Positions 1 to 11,690 of a stretch of 57,723 nucleotides of DNA are shown here, piece after piece (position 1 is the first letter of the stretch; every line of letters starts with the position of its first letter). The DNA comes from Gnetum montanum. Its lineage: Eukaryota; Streptophyta; Gnetopsida; Gnetales; Gnetaceae. The translations under genes and the position numbers were made by a program. Location of the stretch: positions 116,935-174,657 of the forward strand of contig MNCI01001967.1 in assembly GCA_015680685.1 (NCBI GenBank), in the 5' to 3' direction. The notes beneath the pieces are model-generated. The model was not told the DNA's origin. It did not search any database and saw nothing but the letters and a program-made list of their open reading frames with translations.

Positions 1-614
1 TGAGTTTATTTGGAGGTATCTGGGCCTTGGTGTTGCCAGAGACCAGCAGGCACCTAAATCCTGTTCGAGGACACTCGTTGGCGGTCGCGTCCCAAACGGT
101 CGCCAACACCTCCCTACTGTCCTCTTTTAGGGGCCATTTGTAATCATACAAAGATCGATTGTTAGTAAGGTTATTAAAGAAATTTGGTTATCTTATACCT
201 TACTCATTACCTTTAATAAATGTTTAATTCTTTGCTTAGTGTGATTTCAGAGTTAGAAATTTTTTAAGGAAGTTGCCCTAAAAGTTTAATGTCCAACCTG
301 ACTTGTTTAGGTGACTCATATAATAACTTAGATGACTTGGGTGAAGGGAGAAAATTAATTTGGCATGAATTTTTAATGGTACTTACCCCTATGGTATCCT
401 TTGGGCGATAGCAAATTTCAAAAAAATTATGCGCAAGTTCTATAGTACCCCTCCCCCACGACTAAACTAAACACTCCAGGTTTAATTAGGTTTAATCGGA
501 AAAAAAATCAAAGCGTTGAAGAGCAAAATATTGAAGGTTAAAATTAGACTTGCAAATCGCTAAAAATTGTGAAAGAAAATTTGAACAACTCCTATCCATC
601 AATAGTTGAAAATT
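1..614. other. unassigned AT-rich sequence at window start
   Basis: No credible gene is seen. Bases 70-120 are locally GC-rich and contain a small inverted repeat (GTTGGCG near 79 against CGCCAAC near 106). Around 445-465 the minus strand reads TTAGTCGTGGGGGAG, the same motif that follows the integrase of the plus-strand Athila element at about 13597. This piece therefore probably also derives from an Athila-type 3' region, but no LTR end could be placed. Confidence 0.4.
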
Positions 615-790
615 ACTTCTGTAGTGTGCAGGGGTCCCATATATATAGTTTTTATAGACACAATATCGAGCATGCAATAGTGTGTACATGATATCGCGTC
701 AGACCCAATACCGGGTACCCAATATTGTGTCCCAACCAAGATAGGGTACTTAGTAGAATTAATGATTTTTCGAGTTCTAGGGCCAAAATT
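615..790 (-). repeat. Athila-type LTR U3-like fragment
   Basis: Read on the minus strand, this piece has GGTACCC, GATATC and CGATAT motifs followed by a TATAAAAA-type box near 650. That is the same order as the U3 regions of the LTRs at 4627-5489, 6275-7183 and 56333-57174. It may be the start of the 3' LTR of the minus-strand element whose 5' LTR is at 4627-5489. The sequence downstream of the TATA box does not match the other LTRs, so the far end is unplaced. Confidence 0.4.
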
Positions 791-2140
791 GAATGATTCG
801 AGGTAGACTCAAAAGGTCTGGGATAAGGGCAAGTGGAAATTGAGACACCAAAAGTGTGATGAGGTGGAGTCATACAATGAAGTTCTTTAAAAAGGATGAG
901 GAAAAAGGACATACAGTGGTTCTAAGGAATGTTCAGTTAAAATGATGATAAAGGAAAGAATGGATTTGTCAATGGAAAACTCGAAGGGTATAAAATGATG
1001 TCATGGTGTGCAACAAGTACAAATTACAAAAGTTACACAGGTGGGTCCTCCCCAAAGTAGGTTCCAACCTATCATGCCCTTGCATAACCACACCTTAAAA
1101 TGTTTGTAGGCACTAAAAGGGTTAAATGCAACCTACACTTGTGCAACAAATTACACACTTGTTAAGTACCATTGCGATGAGGTATGAATTCTATGCCACA
1201 CAAGACACAAGTTAGAAATACCTGGACTGTGAGATGAGACAAATTGCAAAAGGGATTGCAGAGATCAGGGCGTGAGGTAACTTACCCTGGGCACAATGAA
1301 TCTTAAGTGTTGTGCATGATTAAAGTACCATTATCCTTTCACTCCAAGATCCAAACCAAGACCATACCTCTTATTAGTGACATTACATTATTTCATCCTA
1401 ATGATAGACAACCATAAGAGCACATGACAGCAAGGTGTATGATCACTTGGTGTTTTGCATAAGGGAGGAGTTATTTGAATTTGTCTACGACATGTTTTTC
1501 TTAAGCTTTTCTTTTTTGCTTCTCTTCTTTCTTTTCTTTTTCTTCTTCTAGCTTCTTTTGCACTTTGTCTTTCCCAACAATGATCAAAAGAAGCCACTGA
1601 CCTTTAGGCATGGGTGCATGTATTTTTGGTGGGACCCCCCAAAACAACATTATGTTCTTTTCTTGAGTGCCTTCATTACCACTCTTACTTCCATTATTCG
1701 TTAGATCTACAAGGATCTTAGTACAACCAAGCTACATGATAGCGCACACAGATTTTACCAAAGAGAATCCACAAGTCCGCTTGATGTCACACCCTTGCCA
1801 TTCCCTCTTAGTTCATCACTCTTTGCTCTGGCATAATGAGTACACAGTTACTTTAATTTTTGATGATAATAAGAATATCATCATACCCAAAGCAAGAACC
1901 TCTTATTAATAGAATGGGTGGGTAGATGTTGTGGGTTCACTGTCCAAATAATTAGTCACTCAATAACATAGAACAACACCTTAACCAATTGGTTACATGA
2001 GTATTTTATTCACAGATAAGATTACCCACAAAAAGATAAAATGACAAATTGAAAAAATAAAAGATTAGAAAATAAAAAATTGTAAAACCAAAGAAAATGA
2101 AAAACATTTACTAATCATGCTAGTTAGAATGGGGGGTATC
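791..2140 (-). other. Athila post-pol spacer, non-coding (minus strand)
   Basis: No intact gene. Around 1025-1110 the minus strand matches the plus-strand element near 14905-14990 (shared GTTATGCAAGGGCAT and GGACCCAC). Around 2040-2150 it matches the T-rich stretch at 13597-13750, including TTTAGTCATGGGGGA and GGTTTTACAA. This is the spacer that in Athila elements lies between integrase and the 3' LTR and may once have held an env-like ORF. A pyrimidine-rich strip lies at 1500-1560; the short lysine-rich minus-strand frame over it (1388-1597) is probably not a gene. Confidence 0.5.
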
Positions 2141-2159
2141 CCCCATGACTAAACCTTTG

Positions 2160-4560
2160 ATCATGGCGAGAATTAATAAATGGGAAGTTAGGATCCATGC
2201 ATGTTAGAAATATTGAGGTCCGATCATATCCAAACCACTGGGTGTCTTTTGGTATAGTGGCAGGAATGTACCCACATTGGGGTTCACACACTTGATTAAA
2301 GTAGGCATAGTGGGGTAGATTATAAGATGTGGATTATATTCAAGAAGCTAACCCATTATGGCACTCATGACCATAAGACGGTATGCAAGGATCGATATGT
2401 CTCCTCACGTTGTTATATTCATTGGGCCACATGGTTGTTGGAGTATTGATTGGTGGCCTGGATAAGTTAATAGGAGGCATTGAGTTTGAAGAGGAAGGTG
2501 CATCATAGTGTTAGGCTTATGCTAAGTTGGAGGATGTAATGGTTTTAGAACTATGTTGTCTCTTTCTACAGCCATGCCTAAAGAAAGCATGCTTCCAACA
2601 TTAGGGACGACTCCCACTGCTATTGATAGTAGTAGCACAAGTAATGTTCGTTGGTTGGTGCTCTAGTGTGAAACCTTCTAGTACAACTAGGGGTAATGTA
2701 GAAGGAGGTGAAGGATGAGAATATTGGCAGTAAGGAGGAGTGTAAGGAACATGAGGTGGTGATCTTGTAGGCGAGGACATGTGTTGATGATACTCAAGAG
2801 AGTGATAACGATGAGGTGAAGTAGAGGATGTTGATCTAGTTGGAGAAATAGGGTTTTGAACATAGTAAGCACTTGGTTTTGGGTGATACGAAGGGTGTGG
2901 CTAGTTTGGTAATGGCCTCCCCCATGACTGGGGGTTTTCCCACTATTGTTAAGCATAGTACTTCTGTACGAAATCGGGATGTAGCATTCTTCCCCAATGC
3001 TCATGTAGATGTGACAAGATTAGGCATTGGCCTTTGGGGTGATTGTATAGGAAAACATTGCATTGATACTTATGATTTGCAATTGAGCCCCTATCCTTAT
3101 TTTCTTCAACCCTTCTTTTTGATTGCCAAATGGTGTTCTGTCCTATTTCTAGGTTTGGTATCCTCTATTTGTTTTGATCATCAACATTATCTTGCGTGGC
3201 TCTCCCTCTAATAATGTCTACATATTCTTCACATTTTTCATGTACCCACTCCATCATCTTATTGATCTTTGCCTCGATTTCATCTAAATATTTTAGTATT
3301 AGCAAAGGTGGGGATGGTTTCACCTCCTCGAGGTGAGTTGACTTCTCCTCTTCATGATTATGGATCTCTATTATTTCAAGAGTTTGGTCATGTTGAGATT
3401 TTTTAACATTCTTTCAATTGGCTATTTCTCCTTCTTCTTTTGCTACCCACTTAATAAGCTATTGGAATTGATGGGTTCATCGTTCATATAGTTTACCTGG
3501 GGTATACATCCCTAGGACCTCCCTTGTTTCATTATGGAGCCCATCCATGATGTGATATATTAGACTTTCCTCGAAGAACCCATGACCTGGGCTTTTGTTT
3601 AGCAAAGAGTAATATCTTTCTAGGGCCATGTCTAAGGGTTCATGTTGTCCTTGTTTCCATTTTTTGATTTGCCTCCTCAAGGCTAACACTCTTGCATAGG
3701 TTTGATATCTTTTATTGAAGAGTTTTACTAGTGTAGGCTAATGGCGAATTGAATTTGGTTTTAAAGACCTGTACCAAACTTTTTCTTGGCCAACGAGTGT
3801 CAGAGGAAAGAGCTTAAGCCTTTTCCACCCATTCTCATTGTTTTTCCATACACAAGCATCATAGAAGGCTTGTAAATGATGTTGTGGATCTAAATCATAG
3901 CCTCCTAAGAACTTAGGAAAGTTTTTTAAATCAAGCCTAGGTAGACAGCTTTCCTTGCAATGCTTGCGAGATATCTGAATGGCCTTTGTTATATGCATTA
4001 AGCTCTTATTGGCTAGCAGGGGTTCATCGTCACTAAATAGGTTGTGAGTTTGTGAGTTGGGACAATGTTGTCTATGTTCATGTTGGCGTTCCTAATTTTG
4101 CCCATGGGTTTGATTTTTATTTCTACACCAACCCCTTAAGGAATAGTCATCCATGTCACAACCTGACGTTGAAAGAATAGAAGAAGAGAGGGAAATGGAA
4201 GACTCTTCATGACTTTTGTAAGTCTCCCAATCATCCCCTGATGTACTCTTGCTAACCATTAAGAAGGTCCTAGGCATTACAGGCCCCCTCATTCTATGGG
4301 ATGTCCCATCTTCACTAGAGGTGTCTAAGTTGCATGACAAAAGTCCTTGAGTATTGTTGGGATGTCTATGAACGTATGAAACTCCTACATAAGATTGAGC
4401 ACTCCAAACTTCTTCTTTTCATAAATTTCATTGGTTCTCCAATGAATTTCCTCGCTAGATGTTGCGTTATCATTGTCTTGTGAAAGATACATTGTCATGA
4501 ATCATGTGTGACTTAATTGAATTTAATTTCTTTATCTGAAAGATATATCGTTAATACCTG
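2160..4560 (-). pseudogene. gag: Athila-type gag, degraded (pol-less element)
   Basis: A broken Gag reading frame on the minus strand, in order from about 4340 down. The Retrotrans_gag core is at 3998-3738 (NFPKFLGGYDLDPQHHLQAF, then VWYRSL) and 3689-3477 (YYSLLNKSPGHGF, then IMDGLHNETREVLGMY). A Pro/His-rich tail runs down to about 2200. Gag would form the cytoplasmic virus-like particle. Stops and frame changes separate the blocks. The Gag tail is followed directly by the post-pol motif TTTAGTCATGGGGGA near 2145, so protease, RT, RNase H and integrase are missing. This copy belongs with the PBS at 4608 and the LTR at 4627-5489, and could only have moved with enzymes from a complete relative. 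Confidence 0.75.
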
Positions 4561-4607
4561 GTTACAGTGATCTTATATGATATGACTAATCTAGATAACT
4601 AGCACCA

Positions 4608-4625
4608 TCCCTGGCAATGATGCTA
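4608..4625 (-). promoter_or_regulatory. primer binding site, tRNA-Asp type
   Basis: On the minus strand the 18 bases next to the LTR read TAGCATCATTGCCAGGGA. The 3' end of plant tRNA-Asp is complementary to TGGCGCCGTTGCCGGGGA. The differences are all transitions, mostly at CpG or CpNpG sites, as expected from decay of methylated cytosines. It primes minus-strand cDNA synthesis and fixes the orientation of the element. Confidence 0.75.
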
Positions 4626-4626
4626 A

Positions 4627-5489
4627 TGATGAGCGATGAGGTACCCCTACGCTCAATCATACGAATATGAGCGTGTACGCATGATCTAGTTGAACTCCGT
4701 GGATGGACTAGTTGTGGCACCTAGACAGTTATACATTGATCACAATTCACTGTCTTCCCACTTGGACTAGTATTTGCTTTGTCACATATGGTTTAGTCGA
4801 GAGTGAGATGTATGATGTGATCCCTACTACTATGCTACTCCTAAGGACAATAAGAGATAACTTAATTAAGCTAATGGACAATAGGAAATAAGATCTAAGT
4901 GAGCCTAAGTGTGATGAGCATCCGTTCTTAATCATCCATATGCATCTTGGACTTCGTGTACTACTTATGGGACTACCAAGCACACATCACTCAAAGCACT
5001 ACTCGATACGCTATTAGGTTACCATGTAGTTATACTTAAATGTTCATGATTAAGTTGTATTCATTCCATGTTAATAGCAGGAATAGTAAATGACAATAAA
5101 AGAAATATTAAATAAAAAATAACAATAAATGATCAATAATTAAAATAATTAACAACTAAGTGAATGTTGCAATGATGGAGTAATCTTGATCTTTATTGCT
5201 GATTGTGTGTGTGTCTAAGTACATCACACTTGAACAAAGATTCTGTACAATTACAAGCATCACACTGTGGGCATGCACTAAGAATAACTAAAAACTAACT
5301 ATAAGAACTGAAAAACTAAAAACTAACTGAAAGATTAATTAAAAGTCTCTTTGATGGACTCCCTTGTTGTGCACCTAAGTGCTATATTTATAGGCTAACA
5401 TAGGAATCATGATATCATGTATACGATATCGTATCCAGGCTGCGATATCGCGTACCCGATATTGGGGCCTAGCAAACTACAATTTATCA
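4627..5489 (-). repeat. 5' LTR of minus-strand Athila derivative
   Basis: 863-bp LTR, minus orientation. It starts TGATAAAT at 5489 and ends CTCATCA at 4627, matching the ends of the LTRs at 6275, 15667 and 56333. U3 holds GATATC/CGATATCG palindromes (about 5405-5465) and a TATAAATA box near 5387. The PBS follows after one base. The outer flank is AATTT; the partner target-site duplication was not found because the 3' end of the element is unclear. Confidence 0.8.
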
Positions 5490-6269
5490 AATTTTCTTCC
5501 TAGGAAGGTTGCCTACTTTTGTCCAATTTATAACAACATGGGTTAATATGATAGTTCATACATTGACATTTTGATTTGAAGGTTGGTTTTAAGTAACTTT
5601 GGAGGATTCAAGTGTGGGATCCATAGTCATGGATGCTTGTGTATGTTTAGGTGGGCTAATTGGCCAAAAGATTTGATGCGTTTGAGACTTATGCTCAAAA
5701 TTACTAAAGTTGTCATCCATAGCTCAAGTGAATTTGATCATACTTATTGTAGCAAAAAGGGTTCACCATAGTAATCTTGTTCATTATGATCCTTGTAATA
5801 ACCATGTCCTCTTTTATGTTGCCTGTTATGCCTTCTTTCGTGTCCATGCCCTATCTCTCGATCTCATGCACCATCTCTTCTTCCATCTCAGTGATGGTCT
5901 CTTCTCTTATCTCTACTAAGTTGTTTTCTATTGTTCCTTCTTTCTTCACCACATTCATCCTCATTGAAGCATAATAATGATGAGAATGAGGATGATGAAA
6001 TACTAGGAGAGTCATGCCATTCTACTCTCCTCCCATGACTCCTTTAGTTATCTTTGCTAAACTTACGATTAGACATAGGCCTAGAAGTCCTCTTTGTATT
6101 GAGTTTTGTTCTCCTTTTTCCTTGGTTATTAACAAAGATTCAACATAACAACAAATTTTTCATGTTATCTATAGTGAAGGAAGGCAGGGGGAGAGGTGGG
6201 GGAAGGAATTTTGGTAATGTAATCTTTCATATTGATATTCTGTGTCCTTTTTTCTATTACAATCCTAAA
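5490..6269 (-). pseudogene. gag: gag fragment of an older minus-strand Athila element
   Basis: The minus strand carries the Arg/His-rich Gag segment (for example GHGHERRHNRQHKRGHGYY near 5790-5860) with many stops. It corresponds to the Arg/His-rich part of the plus-strand element near 7990-8170. Reading direction, frame content and the flanking GGGAT at 6270 join it to the Gag N-terminus at 16508-16800. The two pieces are one element split by the insertion at 6275-16502. The rest of this Gag is cut off on the other side by the LTR ending at 5489. Confidence 0.65.
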
Positions 6270-6404
6270 GGGATTAATAAATCATGTTTTTCAATGCTCC
6301 GATATCGAGGTGGTCGTGATATCAGGTACACGATATCTAGTATGTGATATTGCGAACCAAGATGCGATATCGTATATTCGATATCGTAGGGTTACTCCTG
6401 GGTC

Positions 6405-6412
6405 TATAAATA
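6405..6412 (+). promoter_or_regulatory. LTR TATA box
   Basis: TATAAATA lies just downstream of the GATATC cluster in U3. The equivalent site in the 3' LTR is at 15783-15790, and all other Athila LTRs here have a similar box at the same relative place. It is the expected RNA polymerase II start for the element's genomic RNA. Confidence 0.6.
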
Positions 6413-7006
6413 CAACACCCAGGTGCATAATTAGGAGTAAGTTTTTGACAGTCAAGTAGTGAAACTCTTGCGATTTGTCCATTTGAAAGTTAGAATATTT
6501 TCCAAGTGCCCACAATAGGAGATCTAAGTGTGAACAGATCTTTATTGAAGCATTGATGTACCTAAGCACACCATTGTGTTGGCAATAAAGACGAACTCTT
6601 AGATTTATTCCTTGCAGCACTTAAGACTTTCTTTCTTATGCATTTATATTTTATGCAATTTACATAAATATTATTTATGTAGTAATTAATTTTGATCAAT
6701 CAACCAAATCATTAAAATACACAAGCATGACCCCCATCAAGCATATGTGTGACGCTTGGTAGCTCAAAAATGCTTAGTGTTTAACAGCTCAGTAGTGTTT
6801 GCACAAAGTTCAGGATGTGTCCGAGAAGTGGGAATGGTTACTTGTGTTAGGCTAGACTAGACTATAGTTTACGTAGCAGTTAATCACTCTTAACATTTAA
6901 TCACTCTTGGCATTTAATAATTTGATAAAAACACAAAATAATAAAAATTTTATGCCTCAGTCACACTTAACCATACAATTGTACTTCACAAGTGGGATTG
7001 GAAAGA

Positions 7007-7091
7007 TAATGAATGGACAACATACACACACTATTTAACTCTAGTGTGNTAATGAATGGACAACATACACACACTATTTAACTCTAGTGTG
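7007..7091. repeat. 42-bp direct repeat around a single n (assembly join)
   Basis: TAATGAATGGACAACATACA begins a 42-base block at 7007-7048 that is repeated exactly after the lone n at 7049. The 3' LTR has this block only once (near 16370). The likely reading is two contig ends that overlap but were joined with a placeholder base, not a real duplication. Confidence 0.7.
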
Positions 7092-7184
7092 CTTAGTAAT
7101 TATAGTTTGCAAAATTCAACCGGATAGCACGTGAACGCCTGTAATTTGTATGGTTGGGTGAAGGAGTTCATTGCCACTCATCAT

Positions 7185-7202
7185 TAGCATCGTTGCTGGG
7201 GA
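7185..7202 (+). promoter_or_regulatory. primer binding site, tRNA-Asp type
   Basis: TAGCATCGTTGCTGGGGA, one base after the LTR end. It matches TGGCGCCGTTGCCGGGGA (complement of the tRNA-Asp 3' end) at 14 of 18 positions, and all four differences are C-to-T or G-to-A. This fixes the 5' boundary of the internal region. Confidence 0.8.
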
Positions 7203-7369
7203 CTGTAGTTCTTCCTACGCTATCTAAACCCAGTGAAACTTAGTAACCTCGTTGTTTGAACCCTAAGAGTCAAATCCTATGAAAACAAAAATTATTATCA
7301 TTAAATTAAATCCCAACTGCACACTATTTATTAACACAAAATCTCTTCTTCTCATAGAAGCCCATCTCC

Positions 7370-9780
7370 GCCGAGGGAAGTTTAGGTGCCTCAACAATGC
7401 CAGGTGGTATATGCTCATCCCAATAAGTATGTACTAGACTTTACCTTCATCTTGCATCAAGATGAACTGATGCAGTGGCGCGATATGGAAGGCAACATTG
7501 TGTTGCCACCTAACTGATCTGTTCCAGCAATGCTTCAGCTAATGCTCGCATGACACAGGCTTCAACATCTCCATGGAGAATACAAGATGCAAGATCCCAA
7601 TTCAGGGGATTATCACCCCATTGAAGTGTAAAGATTAAGGGATGAGCAACTGGAGCATCAGCACAAGCTTGTGAAGGGCAAGGGGTCAAATATCTTTCCA
7701 TCTTTGATTGGTCCAATTGATGAAGGTGACCACTTCTTTAGTAATTCTCCTCTCTTTAACTTTGTTCAAGGAGCCCTCAACCAGAATGTACAATCCACAA
7801 ACCATAATCTAGGTTTTGAGCAAAACGGATCCAATGACAAAAATGGATCTAGAGAAGCAAGTCAAGAAAGGGGGACAAAGGAGATCATGATCGCAATCGT
7901 GGTCATGAGCATCAAAGGAAGGGTAATAGGCATTAGCATGGAGCAAGTTCCCCTTCTTCTTCCCCTTCATCATCATTGTCTTCTTCTTCATCTGGTTTAG
8001 ATCATGGCCACAGAAGAAATAACCATGATGGAGGTGATCGACAAGACCAGAACAACATAAGGGACCATCAAGATGGTTGTGACTGAAGATGTGGGCAATC
8101 TAGAGAGGCCCATCATCAAGAAAGAAGGTCTAGTAGAGAACATCATAGGCACCATCATCATGGCCTTGATGAAACTCTACTTGCTACTCAAATCATGTTG
8201 AATATTGCAGAGGCTGTGAGGATTCTAACAAGGCATGTGAAGGATAGTAGAATAAAGAGGCTAAATATGAACAACATCCCTCAGTTCGAGGAAGGATATG
8301 ATGCTAATTCGCAAAATCATCTTCAAGCCTTTCAGGATGCATGTGATTTGTAAAATATTGAAAATGACTTGCAAAAGCTGAAATTATTTCCAATGACACC
8401 CATAATGGAAGCAGAAAATTGGTATCGATCCTTGGAACTAGAATCAATCAGGCAGTGAGTACGATGTTGGAGTTATTCAATGAAAAATATCAAATGTACT
8501 CCTGGGTATCCAATCTAAAGAAACAAATTCAAGGGTGAAAACAAGGGAATCATGAGCCCTTGGATGCTGCTATTGGCCGATACTACTCTTTGTTACATAG
8601 GTGTCCTAGCCATGGATACTCTTAGCTTGATCAGCTTCACCATATCATGGACAGGTTGCAGTCTAAAACCAGGAAAACCCTTGGCGTCTATGCCTAAGGG
8701 AGATTGACGGAGTTAAGCGCCTGTTAGATTCAAAAGTGAATTAAGTTAGTAGCCAAGGAGGAGGGAGAACTGAAAAAATGTGAAAGTGCAGAGGAATACA
8801 ACAGAGATCCTTCTATTCAAAAAAGGGGGTTCGATTTTGTCACAATGATGATGAATTCACCAAAGATGAGGTGGTTAATCAGAAAACCTTGTCATTCCAA
8901 AAATTGCAATCAGAAATCATAGCTAAGGTTGATTAATTATGGGACTCCATGGATAATAAGTTTCAAGCTATTTTAAAAATTGGTGAAGATTCCAAGGAGC
9001 AAGGTGGTGAGCGTAAGTGTCAGAGGCGTAAGGAGGCTGAACGTGGCATATCTAAGGGTAAAGGTAAAATGGCTACAATAGAGATGGTTGCAGATAGCGA
9101 TTCAAATGATGATGGCAGGTGTGACATTTGCTAGTATGAACATCCTAAGAGATGTTGTCTAGTTGTGTCACATTTTTAAACATCTAGGGTGTATGCCTTA
9201 CATCCATGACTTGCACAAAGGCAAACACCCAAAAGATTACCTTATCCACAAGGTAATCCTCGATAGTTCCACCAACCATAGCAATACTATCCAAGTGGAA
9301 TCCCTTTGCAACCCTATGAATTGTACTAGCAGTGACAACAACCATAATCGTGGGCATTACCACCTCCAAGACAGCAATACCCTTACTGGCAACCAAATCC
9401 TTATGGTTACTATATTCAGCAACCTTCATCTCCAAGGGACTCCTCTGGTCATGTTGCTGCTTACCAACCTTACCACTACCCTCCTAAAACATATTAATCA
9501 CCCTATCTAAGGAGGGATGCCACCTACTACCCTCATGCACCTCATGTTCCTGCACCTATTCCTCCACCTCCTGTATAGCTACCACCTGCTCCATCCATGC
9601 AGGGTGAATTGCCTGCACAACCACAGTAAAGGAACATTATGAGGGTAATTAATCTGCAATTGATTAACCCATCAAGCGGGCTGGAATCATGAACAAAGAA
9701 AAAATCCTTCTTTTGGCCTCGTAGTCCACCAAAGCCCTCAGACACATTGGTGGTTGGTAACCCTGCTCCTCTAACTTCCT
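7370..9780 (+). pseudogene. gag: Athila-type gag, degraded
   Basis: Gag in several broken blocks. The N-terminal block near 7405-7480 (LDFTFILHQDELMQWRDM) matches the Gag N-terminus at 56125-55916 minus. KGKGSNIFPSLIGPIDEGDHF follows near 7675-7735. An Arg/His-rich segment lies at about 7990-8170. The Retrotrans_gag core is at about 8180-8700 (IPQFEEGYDANSQNHLQAFQ, LKLFPMTP, WYRSLE). The tail is a Lys/Glu-rich strip (8949-9134) and a Pro-rich region. In-frame stops occur throughout, for example in the core near 8351. No zinc knuckle was found. The start of the original ORF cannot be fixed. Confidence 0.7.
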
Positions 9781-9849
9781 TTGTTTCCTCTTTATCTAAG
9801 TCCTCTTCAAACCAAAATATTTCTCGAATCCATATTGTAATGTTGACAC

Positions 9850-10351
9850 ATGCTATATCCTATTAGATTCGAGTTAGTAACCTACCTAGAAAATTAGCTA
9901 ATCCTATGAGTCCCATAGTTTACTTACAAATTGCTGGGAATAAGCCTTGTAAAGTTCTTCTTGACCCTAGTTCTGATGTTAATTTGATCTCACATGAGAT
10001 GTACATAAAGTGGAACCTTCCTCCCTTAAGAAGAGCGACATCCGACTGGAACTAGCGGACTAGTCCATCACTATTCCATTGGGACTAGTTGAGGACATCA
10101 TCACCACCATTTGTGGGTGGTCATATCCCATTGATTTCCTAGTAATCAAAGTGGAGAACTACAAGGGGGACTTTCCAATTATTATGGGAAGGACGTGGCT
10201 AAGTACTGTTGATGCCAAAATGGGCATTAGAGATCTTTCCTTAGAAATATCAAAAGAAAATGAATTTGGAAAGATCGAGAAAAAGAAAGTTCCATGTATC
10301 GCGTATAGCGATTCAAGGTGCCATTGTGTGCAGAAGTTATGGTCAGTAAAG
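9850..10351 (+). pseudogene. retropepsin-like protease domain, degraded
   Basis: Aspartic protease of the Ty3/gypsy polyprotein, which would cleave Gag-Pol. The active-site region reads VLLDPSSDVNLIS near 9955-9995, where D-S/T-G would be expected; the Gly is lost. The second conserved strand reads FPIIMGRTWLST near 10170-10205. The longest open piece is 10079-10354. The minus-strand element at 53832-53110 carries the same domain, which supports the call. Confidence 0.65.
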
Positions 10352-10439
10352 TAAACATCTATNAAGTTCCATGTATCACGTATAGCGATTCAAGGTGCCA
10401 TTGTGTGCAGAAGTTATGGTCAGTAAAGTAAACATCTAT
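10286..10439. repeat. 76-bp direct repeat around a single n (assembly join)
   Basis: AAGTTCCATGTATCGCGTAT at 10287 onward recurs after the lone n at 10363 with one difference over about 76 bases. As at 7049, an overlap of two contig ends joined by a placeholder base is the simplest reading. It interrupts the protease-RT linker. Confidence 0.65.
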
Positions 10440-10639
10440 CTCTGCATGCAATCAATGTGCACTAGAAGCTGATATCCAGAGATGTCTATACATAGTAGCC
10501 ACAAAACAAGAAGGCACCCAGTGGCTGATAGCTGATTCTAGTAGCAGTACATTATGCATGGAACCTACTGAGGGTTTAATGTATGAATATGTTGCATGTA
10601 CAGATGAACTTGAGCAAGTTCATTACTAGCTCTCCAAAG

Positions 10640-11690
10640 GAGCAAATGATGACGTCAATTGGGGTAAGCTAGAAATTCTTGTCAATTTTAAACAAGAGCC
10701 TCTTGAATTGAAGACACTACTAGTTGGAATGGAGTACGTATTTTTGAAAAATGAGAAGCCAATTATCATTAATGCCAAACTTGCTACTGAATAGAAGAGA
10801 AAGTTGATAAAAGTTATGGAAAGATGGTCAACATCCTTTGCCTGGTCATATTTTGAACTCATTGGCATAGATCCAAGAATATGCCAACACCAAATATACA
10901 CTAACCTCGCTGTCAAGTCAAAATGACAACCGCAGTGGCGTTTGAATCCCAAGTTAAAGTAGATTGTTAAAGAGGAAATTGAACAACTCCTCAAGGTGGG
11001 ATTCATCTACCTTGTCGTAGATAGTGAGTGGGTAAGGTTCACTTGTGATCGTACCTAAGAAGAGAGGCAAATGGTGGGTATGCATTGACTTCCAGCTACT
11101 CAACATGGCAACTCTCAAGGATCATTTTTCATTGCCTTTCATGGACCAAGTGCTGGACACCATTTTAGGGCATAACTATTACAACTTTCTAGACGATTAT
11201 AGTGGCTATAACTAAATCCAAACTGCACCAAAAGACCAGGAAAAGACAACTTTCACAAGTCCTTGGGGAACTTTTGCTTATTGTCAGATGTCATTTGGTC
11301 TATGAAATGCCCTAGCCACATTTCAACGATTAGTTCTCAACATTTTCCAACAATAGATCAATAGTGGGGTAAAAGTCTTTATGGATGATTTTTCTATCTA
11401 TAAAGCTACATTCGAGTAAGCCTTGGATCGTCTTAAGCAGGTGTTGAAGAGACGTGTCGAAACAAACCTCTAGCTCAGTTAGCAAAAGTGCCATCTTATG
11501 CTTCAAGAAGGCATAGTCTTGGGGCATCACATTTCAAAAGAAAAAATGAAGGTGGACCCTAAAAAAATAAGAGTCATCTAAGGAATAATCCGCCAACCCA
11601 AAACAGTCAAAGAAGTGTGGTTATTCCTTGGTCATACTGACTACTATTAATGCTTCATTGAGAATTTTTCCAAAATTGCCAAGCCATTGG
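10640..11690 (+). pseudogene. reverse transcriptase domain, degraded
   Basis: RNA-dependent DNA polymerase domain of pol, broken into many frames. Recognisable blocks are FELIGIDPRICQHQIYTNLA near 10850-10915, EIEQLLKVGFIYL near 10975-11010 and VFMDDFS (the F/YxDD active site) near 11374-11392. They match, block by block, the better preserved RT at 52780-51960 on the minus strand. Stops are frequent and the domain is inactive. Confidence 0.65.

Larger units (their letters stand above)
6275..7183 (+). repeat. 5' LTR
   Basis: Begins TAATAAATCATG (the canonical TG has become TA) and ends CTCATCA. It aligns along its length with 15667-16502. U3 has a run of GATATC/CGATATCG palindromes at about 6300-6390, a TATAAATA box at 6405 and AATAAA at 6584. 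It is longer than the 3' LTR because of a 29-base internal duplication (TTAATCACTCTT, about 6884-6915) and an apparent 42-base repeat around the single n at 7049, probably an assembly join. Confidence 0.85.

Noticed and set aside
1388-1597. Lysine/arginine-rich minus-strand ORF as a small basic protein
   Set aside because: It is the translation of a pyrimidine-rich low-complexity strip in an Athila spacer and has no counterpart in the other spacer.
5777-5974. Hydrophobic plus-strand ORF that looks like a membrane protein
   Set aside because: It is the antisense of an Arg/His/Asp-rich Gag segment; such shadows read as hydrophobic.
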